From contig DGIK01000030.1 of the NCBI GenBank assembly GCA_002393195.1, positions 1-19,323 on the forward strand: a stretch of 19,323 bases of DNA. Reading direction: 5' to 3'. Of this stretch, positions 7,417 through 15,000 are shown piece by piece; the first letter of the stretch is position 1, and each line of letters opens with the position of its first letter. The notes beneath the pieces are model-generated. The model made no database searches. It was given only the letters and a program-made list of their open reading frames with translations, and had not been told where the DNA came from. The stretch comes from Bacteroidales bacterium UBA3824 (GTDB lineage: Bacteria > Bacteroidota > Bacteroidia > Bacteroidales > UBA3824). The translations under genes and the position numbers were made by a program.

Positions 7417-8217
7417 CTAATGTTTGTTGACAAATTTATTGAAAAACCTGAGTTGTTCGGGCAGTATCAACGCCCAATAACTATTCTCGTGCTTGCCGGG
7501 CGACTCCATATATACAACGTCAATGCCCTCCTGCGCACAAGCCTTTGCAAATTTTCTGTTGGCTTCAATCAGGAAATCCTGCGCACCGCAGTTTACAATT
7601 ATCGGCTTGCCGGCGGCTTTGAGGCGGTCGATGTTGTACAAGTTGGAATACAACCGCCAATTATTGTTGTCCGCCGACTTCTTGCCAATATGCTTGGCGA
7701 TGCTTGCCGTTACCGACGAGGCTGTCAAATCCATAACGCCGCTCATACTGCCCGCCGCACGGAAGAGGTCAGAATTTTCCATAAACAGCCTCAACGCTCC
7801 ATGTCCGCCCATACTCAATCCGCTGATAAACACCAACGACTTATCCACAGGCAGGCTGTCGCAGATGGCACGAATGATGGTCTCCTTGAAAAAAGTGCCA
7901 TAATTCTCACCCTTTTTCAACGGCGAATCTATGTACCACGAATCCTTGAACCCATCGGGACAGGCGATTATAAAGTGGAACTCGTCGCTATAATATTGCA
8001 AATTGGCAATAGCAGCCCACTGCCTGAATGTGCCACCGTACCCGTGCAACAGCACCACCGCCGGGCAACGCTCGCCCGCCGTAAGATTGGACGGCAGATA
8101 ATACTGCACGGTGTCCGCCTTAGGGTAACTGCTGCCCCTAAGCACCATCCTGCGCTGCGCATCGGCACCGCCACACATAGCAAGCATCAACAATGCCGCT
8201 GCAAACAACTTTTTCAT
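7417..8217 (-). CDS. Secreted alpha/beta-hydrolase, putative esterase (esterase D/feruloyl-esterase type)
   Basis: A 266-residue exported hydrolase. Residues 1-20 are a signal peptide (MKKLFAAALLMLAMCGGADA, cleaved before Q). The alpha/beta-hydrolase core starts at AVVLLHGYGGTFRQW (53-67). The catalytic triad is readable: S135 in the nucleophile elbow GLSMGG, D214 in NCGAQDFLIEANR, and H243 in ESPGKHENSYW. The layout resembles PF00756 esterases (S-formylglutathione hydrolase, feruloyl esterase and mycolyltransferase relatives). The likely substrate is an acyl or feruloyl ester outside the cytoplasm, but the specificity is unknown. It is the first gene of the apparent four-gene minus-strand operon, with a possible promoter at 8245-8252. 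Confidence 0.88.
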   Translation of the reverse strand: MKKLFAAALLMLAMCGGADAQRRMVLRGSSYPKADTVQYYLPSNLTAGERCPAVVLLHGYGGTFRQWAAIANLQYYSDEFHFIIACPDGFKDSWYIDSPLKKGENYGTFFKETIIRAICDSLPVDKSLVFISGLSMGGHGALRLFMENSDLFRAAGSMSGVMDLTASSVTASIAKHIGKKSADNNNWRLYSNLYNIDRLKAAGKPIIVNCGAQDFLIEANRKFAKACAQEGIDVVYMESPGKHENSYWALILPEQLRFFNKFVNKH

Positions 8218-8244
8218 TCGGTCTTTACAATAATATTAACGTTA

Positions 8245-8252
8245 CAAATTTA
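8245..8252 (-). promoter_or_regulatory. Possible -7 box of the esterase-engB operon
   Basis: Minus-strand TAAATTTG (8245-8252) matches TAnnTTTG and lies 27 nt before the esterase start. No TTG is found at the expected distance upstream, so the call rests on one box. The remaining gap to 8358 is A/T rich with no gene. Confidence 0.35.
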
Positions 8253-8358
8253 ATAATAAAAACATTAAGTAGTACACTTAAACCGAAAAAAATCTACACC
8301 CGTCGGTGAAAAGATATAAGGTTATTGAGGATTTTTAAAATAAAGCAAAATAAAACGG

Positions 8359-9126
8359 CTAATATCTTATTTCCCCGCGATTCTTTTGGTCGCCCAATAG
8401 TTGAGGAGCCATTTTGTATCCCTGCAACGGAATGTTGGTCATAAACCTTCTGATTTCTTCCTCTGTGGTTGCAAATTCCTTGGTCTCATCCAACAATTTG
8501 TCAATTTTTTTGCGATACTCATAATACAAGGAATCGTTTTTGGGGACGACAACTTCGTGCATAAAAGCACCTGTCAGCCCTTTGCCAAATTCTCTGCCGT
8601 CGTTGAGTGCCGTCATATAAAACAAACTGATTAGTCCTGTTGATTTAATACGATTTAAGGTGTCGTGTTCGTAAACATTGATGCCTTTTGATGAAATTTG
8701 TGTATGATAACCAATGGAATCCATTTGGTGCACAATGCTCGCAAGCGATTTTCTTGCCACCCTTGTTGAAAGTTCGCAAATGTCCCAAAGTAACTTGGCG
8801 TGTTTCAGGCTCATATCGTTTTTTTCCAAAAAGAACGATTCTGTCTTATCCATGACGGCGCAGAAATAAGGCTTCTCAGGTTTAGTCTTCCAATCCCTTT
8901 TCTTTTTTGGAACGTCTAATACATCCCACAAACCTGTTGAAATCACGCTTTTGATGTTGTACTCTTGATTAAAGTGGCTCATTCCAGCCGTATCGCCTTG
9001 AAACATATCGTAAGTGAGTTTTGTATCTTCACGCCAAAACTCATACCTGCCCTCTTCGATTTGGGCGGCGCATCTAACCGTCAATCCGAAGAAAAACAGT
9101 ATGAAAATGTAGATTTTGTTGGTCAT
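8359..9126 (-). CDS. Secreted DUF922-like protein with degenerate zinc-protease motif
   Basis: A 255-residue protein with a signal peptide (about 1-21, ending CAAQ). The opening FWREDTKLTYDMFQG resembles the 'LTWDDFKG' start of secreted DUF922-like putative metalloproteases of Bacteroidota. The segment LKHAKLLWDICELSTRVARKSL (107-128) lines up with their catalytic 'HExxHFDIxExYARxLRK' helix, but the HExxH residues are replaced: H109-A-K-L-L113. E118 and the A-R-K-S-L tail remain. It is thus probably a catalytically dead member with a binding or structural role (inference from remembered family patterns). It is more A/T rich than the housekeeping genes and stands alone between the esterase operon and a broken glycosylase gene. 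Confidence 0.6.
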   Translation of the reverse strand: MTNKIYIFILFFFGLTVRCAAQIEEGRYEFWREDTKLTYDMFQGDTAGMSHFNQEYNIKSVISTGLWDVLDVPKKKRDWKTKPEKPYFCAVMDKTESFFLEKNDMSLKHAKLLWDICELSTRVARKSLASIVHQMDSIGYHTQISSKGINVYEHDTLNRIKSTGLISLFYMTALNDGREFGKGLTGAFMHEVVVPKNDSLYYEYRKKIDKLLDETKEFATTEEEIRRFMTNIPLQGYKMAPQLLGDQKNRGEIRY

Positions 9127-9163
9127 AATTTTCGATTTATTCTTAGTCGTTTACTTCCGACTG

Positions 9164-9193
9164 CAAATGTGGAAATTTTTTTTGAAAATGCAA
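9164..9193 (-). promoter_or_regulatory. Possible promoter of the DUF922-like gene
   Basis: Minus-strand TTG (9191-9193), a 19-bp spacer, then CACATTTG (9164-9171), one base off TAnnTTTG. It lies 38 nt before the start at 9126. The rest of the 9127-9235 gap is A/T rich. Confidence 0.4.
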
Positions 9194-9235
9194 TGATTTT
9201 TGGGAATATTTTTTTTTCAATTTCCCTCCACAATT

Positions 9236-9783
9236 TCACCCCGCCAAAAACGCCTTGTACCTCCCCCACTCCGCCTGCACATCGCCATCATACCCCTCCA
9301 AAAAATACTCCGCCTGACAGTCCTTTTTGTACGGAGACCAATTGCCACAGACAACGCCGCCGACGGTGATTATCGGCTGAAAAATACCGTTGTTGCTGTG
9401 CGCGTGATGGCTGTGCGCGGGGTCGAGCACGATGTCGCGACTTTTGTAACTGATGAGGTATTCATCGTAAGGCGGTATCAGAAGGCGTTGTGCGGCGCGG
9501 AAACCACGGGTGCGCATAGGTCAATCAACGCCCAATAATCCTCGGCGGCAACCAATTGCCACGTGCCGCGCATCAGATGCAGCCGTACAATTTTGCCGCT
9601 GTCAAACGCCTTTTTGAACGCCTTGTGCGACGGCCTCCGCGTCCGCATCGCCACCGCCCAACGCATCATACGGTATTCCTGCGCCTGCATTGCGCACATA
9701 TATTTCGCAACCTCTTCCGGCGTCGTGTGCTGCGGCGCGGCGAGGTGTTGGTTCAAGAGGCGGAGGGCAATTGGGGTGGGCAT
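9236..9783 (-). pseudogene. AlkZ-like winged-helix DNA glycosylase gene with internal deletion
   Basis: Two minus-strand fragments of one family overlap in different frames. 9478-9783 encodes the N-terminus of an HTH_42/AlkZ (YcaQ)-like protein: IALRLLNQHLAAPQ..TPEEVAKYMCAMQAQEYRMMRWAVAMRTR, with the QxQ element, continuing to GTWQLVAAEDYWALIDLCAP. 9236-9517 encodes its C-terminus: RTRGFRAAQRLLIPPYDEYLISYKSRDIVLD...CGNWSPYKKDCQAEYFLEGYDGD. The family is normally about 350 residues; roughly 170-180 central residues are missing, and the join, close to 9500-9517, changes frame. AlkZ-type enzymes unhook interstrand crosslinks and remove alkylated bases; this copy should make only an 85-residue conserved N-terminus plus a short out-of-frame tail. 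The promoter (9818-9848) is intact, suggesting recent loss. Confidence 0.8.
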
Positions 9784-9817
9784 AGAGGGGTGAGGATTTC
9801 GTTAATAATATTTAGGG

Positions 9818-9848
9818 CAAAGATAGGTATTATTATTGGAAAATGCAA
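9818..9848 (-). promoter_or_regulatory. Bacteroidota-type promoter of the broken glycosylase gene
   Basis: Minus-strand TTG (9846-9848), a 20-bp spacer, then TATCTTTG (9818-9825). It matches the phylum consensus well and lies 35 nt before the ATG at 9783. Confidence 0.6.
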
Positions 9849-9872
9849 TGGAATTTGATGTTTTTTTATATT

Positions 9873-10118
9873 TACACACGGTGATTTCATTTATCACCGA
9901 ATTAAACCAATGAAACAAAGTTTCTATCACTACTAATAAATTAAAATTCAATAAGTTGAATTTTAATTTTACGAATTAAACGAATTTTTGTCCACGTTTG
10001 GAGGAAATTCGTTAAATTCGCCGCCGCTTGCGGCATTGGTTTAATGTAATTAATTGTAATACAATTTGTTTAATACGTTTTATTCGGTGATAAAAAGTTA
10101 AAATGAAATTGCTGTGTT
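9873..10118. repeat. Nested palindromic element (MITE-like or structured intergenic element)
   Basis: This fills most of the 425-bp gene-free gap 9784-10208. Hairpins seen: CGGTGAT/ATCACCG (9879-9885 with 9893-9899); a perfect 14-bp stem with TAAG loop (9938-9951 with 9956-9969); a 16-bp stem with one mismatch (9972-9987 with 10005-10020); and GCCGC/GCGGC (10023-10027 with 10030-10034). Enclosing these, 9901-9912 (ATTAAACCAATG) pairs with 10034-10045, 9893-9902 (ATCACCGAAT) pairs with 10082-10091, and outer CACA..ATTTCATTT sequence near 9876-9892 is matched in inverse near 10101-10115. No coding capacity and no certain target-site duplication were seen. Confidence 0.7.
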
Positions 10119-10143
10119 TTTTTCAATTTTTTTGTTTTAATTC

Positions 10144-10175
10144 TTTGTCCATTTCATACAGATTTCTTATCTTTG
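10144..10175 (+). promoter_or_regulatory. Bacteroidota-type promoter of the EVE-like gene
   Basis: TTTG (10144-10147), a 20-bp spacer, then TATCTTTG (10168-10175), matching the consensus in both boxes. The leader to the ATG at 10209 is about 30 nt and very A/T rich, with no Shine-Dalgarno sequence. Confidence 0.65.
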
Positions 10176-10208
10176 CAACAATGTTTAATATTAACAAATA
10201 AATAAACT

Positions 10209-10646
10209 ATGGCTTTTTATTTAATGACGTTTAACCCTAAAAAATGGTTAGGTACACGTGAAGATTTTTTGGATGAATTAAACTCTTTTAAGGAGGGAAA
10301 TTCTCTTATTATCTCTTGGTCTATTCAGGCATTTAAGGATGCAGGACCAAATGATATGTGCTTTTTCTTGGTACAAGGCACAAATAAAAGAGGTATCTAT
10401 GGAAGAGGTGTTTTTACTTCGGAAGCATTTGTTGATGAAAAGTGGGATGGTAGCGGCAAACCTGAACACTATGTAAATGTCAAAGTTCTCAATTATGAGG
10501 ATTATGGAAAACCATTTATTCCTATTGAAGAATTGTACTCTATTGCGCCTGATTATGATTGGACGCCAAGGAATAGTGGTCGTAAAATGGAAATGTCAAT
10601 TGGGCAAGCAATTAATCAAAAAATGCGAATGCTAGGTTTGATTTAG
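10209..10646 (+). CDS. Stand-alone EVE/PUA-like domain protein
   Basis: A 145-residue cytoplasmic protein with no signal peptide. The layout matches EVE-type PUA-like domains found fused to HNH or McrB-type restriction proteins: MAFYLMTFNPKKW at the start, ISWSIQAFKDAGPNDMCFFLVQGTNKRGIYGRGVFTSEAF (34-73; compare 'W.......GD..fl...g...GI.a.G...s.p'), DEKWDGSGKPEHYVNVKVLNYEDYGKPFIPIEELYSIAP (76-114) and DYDWTPRNSGRKM (compare 'W.pq.SG..I'). Such domains bind modified or flipped bases in DNA or RNA. Here it is the whole protein, with no nuclease attached. Base composition is clearly more A/T rich than the left-hand genes. It converges with the STAS-like gene, 32 bp away. The family call is from pattern memory. 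Confidence 0.6.
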   Translation: MAFYLMTFNPKKWLGTREDFLDELNSFKEGNSLIISWSIQAFKDAGPNDMCFFLVQGTNKRGIYGRGVFTSEAFVDEKWDGSGKPEHYVNVKVLNYEDYGKPFIPIEELYSIAPDYDWTPRNSGRKMEMSIGQAINQKMRMLGLI

Positions 10647-10658
10647 TTTTGTATAAAC

Positions 10659-10677
10659 AGAAATATAGTGTATTTCT
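10659..10677. terminator. Possible bidirectional terminator hairpin
   Basis: AGAAATA (10659-10665) and TATTTCT (10671-10677) form a 7-bp A/T stem with a 5-nt loop, exactly between the converging stops at 10646 and 10679. The stem is weak because it is A/T only. Confidence 0.4.
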
Positions 10678-10678
10678 C

Positions 10679-11023
10679 TTACATACTCATCAAATATGAC
10701 GACAACTTTTCCATATTGCTGAACTCATACATTTTGGCGTGAGCGATGCCGCGTTTGCGTTCTTGTCGGCGGCCTTCTTGCACCATCAAAATCATTGTGC
10801 GAACTTCTTCTACTTGTCCGACAAAGGAAAACTTTTTGTCTTTGTTGTCGTCAATAATATTACACAATTCATCTGCAAATGAGCGCGAAATAAAATTGAT
10901 GCCATCGAAATCTATTGACACTTCGTTGGCGTCGGCATTGATGTATGAAAGCAATTCCGATGCCCGCGACCTTGAAAAAAGGTCTGCATTATATATCTGT
11001 TTTAATTTTAACGTCTGTTTCAT
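10679..11023 (-). CDS. STAS-like domain protein (DUF4325)
   Basis: A 114-residue single-domain protein. The core EVSIDFDGINFISRSFADELCNII (34-57) is the DUF4325 signature and lines up with the STAS segment of anti-sigma-factor antagonists ('vDlsgVsfiDSSGLgvL'). S46 or S48 sits near the phosphorylated serine position. SpoIIAA/RsbV-type STAS proteins are phosphorylated by a GHKL kinase and dephosphorylated by a PP2C phosphatase. Its start is 10 bp after the stop of the GHKL ATPase gene, so the pair is cotranscribed and probably interacts. A sequence of charged residues follows (QEGRRQERKRG, 82-92). No sigma factor is seen next to it, so its output is unknown. Confidence 0.72.
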   Translation of the reverse strand: MKQTLKLKQIYNADLFSRSRASELLSYINADANEVSIDFDGINFISRSFADELCNIIDDNKDKKFSFVGQVEEVRTMILMVQEGRRQERKRGIAHAKMYEFSNMEKLSSYLMSM

Positions 11024-11033
11024 AGTAACATCC

Positions 11034-11945
11034 TTATTCTAAATAGTTAACATAATTGAAATTTTCGGGAATTTGGGTTGGAATACGCATCAAAATGATT
11101 GTTCCGTCCCACCTGAATAAATTCCGTAAGTATATGTAGTCGTTTGCATTATTTTCGTACCTGTGGAACGCCGCACCTGAGAGCATAAAAAATGCACCTT
11201 TCATACCCCTTACGAGCATTGCTTTTGATGTTGAAATTCCATAGCCACGGTTTTCTGCATTAGGACGGTTTTTGGAGGAGTAACCCTCGTTTGCCAATCT
11301 TAATGCGTCAGCTTCGCATCCGTCGATTTCTTCTTGATATAGTCCCGCTTTTTTGAAACTTCCATAAACAGAAATTCCTACATCGGCTATACACAAATCA
11401 ATAACGCCTTCATTCTTCAAATATTGCGAAAAGACATAACCGTTGGGACTTTGCGAATGTTCAAATATGTTGTCAAGCAATTCGCTTATAAGGTAACTGA
11501 TTGACGTGTTACCACCACTACCGATGTCTGTTTGTTTTACAATAACGTTCCTTATTACGGAGCCAAAAACATCCTTGTTGGAATCCGTCATTGCAAAACT
11601 ACATAGGGGAAGATATGTTTTGTCAAAATATTGTTGCATTACCATTTCTACGTCTTCTTTCTTTTCATTGTCGAAATGCAGCAAACGGTCAAAACAAATG
11701 CTGTTCAGATACGATTGAAGCCGTAGTGATATGTTGATACATTTGATAATTTTGTCTGAATTACTTTTGTAAATAGCCAATGGCGCAATAAAAAAAGGAT
11801 GCAAAAACGAAACATTTGCAAAATCCCATAGCACAACGCCGTCTGCGGTTTTAGTTTCCTCTATCACTTTAATCATATAGTTGAAACTAAAACCGATACG
11901 TTCCTCTTTTGCCACGTTGGGTATTTTTACAATTGTTTCGTTCAT
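11034..11945 (-). CDS. STAS-like + GHKL (HATPase_c) ATPase protein
   Basis: A protein of about 303 residues (numbering here from the ATG at 11951; the second ATG at 11945 is preferred). N-terminal part: ADGVVLWDFANVSFLHPFFIAPLAIY (36-61) has the look of a STAS strand-helix core, like that of its small neighbour. The C-terminal half is a GHKL ATP-binding domain: N box SELLDNIFEHS (156-166, E157 and N161), G1 box DLCIADVGISVYGSF (D190-x-G), and G2-like NRGYGISTSKAML (234-246). GHKL domains of this RsbW/SpoIIAB or histidine-kinase type bind ATP and can phosphorylate STAS partners. No membrane segment and no phosphoacceptor His domain are seen. It has its own promoter at 11967-11997 and lies downstream of the giant helicase gene on the same strand. 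Confidence 0.75.
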   Translation of the reverse strand: MNETIVKIPNVAKEERIGFSFNYMIKVIEETKTADGVVLWDFANVSFLHPFFIAPLAIYKSNSDKIIKCINISLRLQSYLNSICFDRLLHFDNEKKEDVEMVMQQYFDKTYLPLCSFAMTDSNKDVFGSVIRNVIVKQTDIGSGGNTSISYLISELLDNIFEHSQSPNGYVFSQYLKNEGVIDLCIADVGISVYGSFKKAGLYQEEIDGCEADALRLANEGYSSKNRPNAENRGYGISTSKAMLVRGMKGAFFMLSGAAFHRYENNANDYIYLRNLFRWDGTIILMRIPTQIPENFNYVNYLE

Positions 11946-11966
11946 AAGCATTTACAATTTTGGTTG

Positions 11967-11997
11967 CAAATATACATATTTTTGTTACAATGTGCAA
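11967..11997 (-). promoter_or_regulatory. Bacteroidota-type promoter of the ATPase-STAS pair
   Basis: Minus-strand TTG (11995-11997), a 20-bp spacer, then TATATTTG (11967-11974). It fills the 51-bp gap between the giant gene's stop (12003) and the ATPase start, so the pair can be expressed apart from the giant gene. Confidence 0.6.
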
Positions 11998-12002
11998 CCA
12001 AA

Positions 12003-15000
12003 TCATCCCATCATCCACACCCCATTCTTCTCCACGACTTCTCCGCTCTCTTTCAGCACTCCCAGCGCATACGAGAATGATTGCGCAAGGACGTTGCCGG
12101 TGCGCTTAAAACCGAGGGCGGTGATTGTTTGGCGACGAAGGTCAACTTCCGGCAGGGACATTGCGGATTGGAGGACGTAGCGGATGGCGTTGATGAACTC
12201 AACCGGCGGCACGTCGATGCCCTCGCGGACGTCGTCGGTGCGGAAATATTTGCAGGTGGAGGGGCCTTCGCCGCTGCGCCAAATCACGCGGATGTCGTTT
12301 TCAATCGTTACATTGTGGTTGATGCGGGAGAGGATGCTGTCAAAAATTTTGTCAAAATCCGCCGACGGATAGACAAAATACGCCTCTGAAATGCGTTTGC
12401 GCAGGTAATCCTCCTTGATTGGCGACTCGGTGTTGATGACGTTTTGAATGTCGGCGCAAATCTCGGCGAAATGCGCACCGCTGTAAAATCCGCTGTCGGA
12501 AATCTTCATCGGATTGAGCGTAGCAAACTCATAATCACGCTTTTGGACGCCGTTAGGATTGGTCTGCGCGGCTGGCACGGGGTCGGCGAGTTCCTGTTTG
12601 ATTTCATATTTCACAGGCTCATCCTCCTCGATTTGGAGCGGTGATTTTATGTTGTCGATTGTGGCGACGATTTTGGCGATGACGGCGTCGCGGTCGTTGT
12701 ACCAATCCACCGACCAAACCTTCATCACGTTCCATCCCAACATTTTCAGGACTGACGGCTGACAAATCTCGCGGTCGCGGGCTGTGCGGGTGCGCGAAGG
12801 CTCGTTGCTGTCGGTGAGGATGGCGAGGATGTAACGATTTTTGTCGTCGGGGTCGCATACCGCAACATCAACGCGGAAGCCCGAACAGCCGACCTGAACG
12901 TCTGATTCATAACCCTTTTTGCGGAGTGAGCGGCTGATGTCCTTGGCGATTTCGTTGTTGATGGTGTCGCCGTTGCCGCGAATGCCCGAAACGCCGTGCT
13001 GCGCAAATGCGAGGAACTTTTTCAAACCCGCAACGCCCACAGCGGCAGTCCTGTTTGTGTCAATCATATCGGCGGTCAGCGTGGAGAAAATCTTCATTTC
13101 ATAACGCGCCCTCGATACTGCGACGTTCAACCTGCGCTCGCCGCCCTTTTGGTTCAATGGACCGAAATTCATACTAACCTTGCCGTCCTTGTCGGGGCCG
13201 TAACCCACTGAAAACAAGATTACATCGCGCTCGTCGCCTTGGACGCTTTCGAGGTTTTTGCAGAAAAGCGGCTCTTGTTCGTTGTTGGCGATGGCTTCGA
13301 GGTTGGGCTTCTGCGCAAACAAATCCGTCAGCATATCGTCGATAAGATGCTGTTGCACAATGCTGAACGTAACGATGCCGATGGAGCGTTTTGAGAGTTC
13401 GGGGTCTGAAAGTCGGCGTTCCACTTCCTCGACCACGGCCTTTGCCTCGGCGGGGTTGCAACGTGATTTTGAGCGGTCGTAATAGCCGTCCACCTTCACC
13501 AAAGTAACCTTGCTCGTGCGGTTGTCGGGGCTTGGGAACGTGAGGAGCGAATTGTCGTAATACTCGTGGTTAGAGAAAGTTATGAGGCTTTCGTGCTTGC
13601 TGCGGTAGTGCCACAGGAGGTTTCGGCTCTTAATGTTGAGGGCGAGGGCGTCGTCGAGGATTGATTCGAGATCCTCTACCTCGATGTTTTCCTCGTCGGT
13701 CTGCGTCGATGAGAAGAAACTCGTTGGCGGCATCTGTTTTGGGTCGCCGGTGATGATTACATTCTTGCTGCGGGCGATTGCGCCTACTGCGTCCGAGGTG
13801 GGCATCTGTGAGGCTTCATCGAAAATCGTGAGGTCAAACTGAGGCTTGTCGGTGAGCGTAAGGTATTGAGCCACAGACATTGGCGACATCAACATACACG
13901 GGCACATACGCGGCAGGAGGTTTGGCAGTTGGTCAAAAATCGTGCGGATGGACGTGCCGCGACCGTTGCTGCGGATGTTTTTCATCAGGATGCCGGGTTC
14001 GGAATTTTTGGACGCTTCCACGCTGAAATCAGGCGCGTTGGAGGCCAATTTTGCGTAAATCTCCGCCTTGGCAAGTTCCATATACTTGTCGTTGAGTTCG
14101 CGGTAACGCTTGATTTTTTCGTCAAATATCTCACCCTTAAAGAGTTGCAGAGCCGGCGACGTGGCAAAAACTTCCTCCACAACAGCCTTGTAGAAGGATT
14201 TCTTGAACCTCGGCAACCAAGTGTCTGGTTTTGAGTTGGTTTCGTCGAAATATTCAACAATGTAATGAGAACACATTTCATCCATTTTCCTCCTGATTGC
14301 CACGAAGATATACCAATCTTTGAGGCTGTCAATGTTGGCAACGATTTTTTCGAGCATCGCTATTTCACTGTGGATGACGGAGTTGGTGCCATTGATGTTA
14401 TTTGCAAGTTGGGCTATGTCGTAGAGCCGTCCAAAGTCATTATGAGCCTGTTCGTCGAGTGCTGTGAATTGTGAAAATTTTGGCGCATAGAAATCCTTGA
14501 ACATCGTGAATCCTTGCGCAAACATCGCCGCAAAATTCTGTTTAATTTGTTGATACTCAATGGGACTGCCCGACAGGTTCCTGATGTCGGAATTGATGTT
14601 GAGAACGTCGCGGAGAATCTGTTCCTTTGTAGCCCAATCGTCGGAATCTACGCCGTCAAATAATTCTGTCAATTCCCTAAACTTCTCTGCCTCAGCGTTT
14701 TCGGCGTTGAATTTCGCGAGGAGATTGAAAGTTTCGCTTGGGTCGGGAAGATTGGCGGAGATGGCGTATTGTGCGAGTTTTTTCTTGATACCCTTTTGCG
14801 CGAAGTATCTCATTATGAAGAACTTGCCTACCGACTGTTCCCATTCAATTTTCGTCGAAGCCCAATCCTGCGAGAGGATTTCGGGCTTGAAGTTTTTGAG
14901 GATTTGGGCGCGGATTTCAGAAGCGTTTTTGCCGTGTTGGATGGCCTGGAAATATTGTGGAGCCTTGCCGTCGTTGTCGCTGAAAGAAGCCGCCTTAGCG

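Noticed and set aside
7201..8253. Plus-strand open frame of 350 codons
   Set aside because: Antisense to engB and the esterase; both have complete active-site motifs on the minus strand.
9478..9783. Reading the glycosylase N-terminal fragment as a functional small protein
   Set aside because: It stops soon after the junction with an out-of-frame tail, and the matching C-terminal fragment lies directly downstream, so a broken gene is the simpler reading.
9784..10208. tRNA or other RNA gene in the gene-free gap
   Set aside because: No cloverleaf or T-loop sequence was seen; the structure is better described as nested palindromes.
10209..10646. Toxin-antitoxin partner for the STAS gene
   Set aside because: The genes converge instead of sharing an operon, and neither resembles a known toxin or antitoxin.
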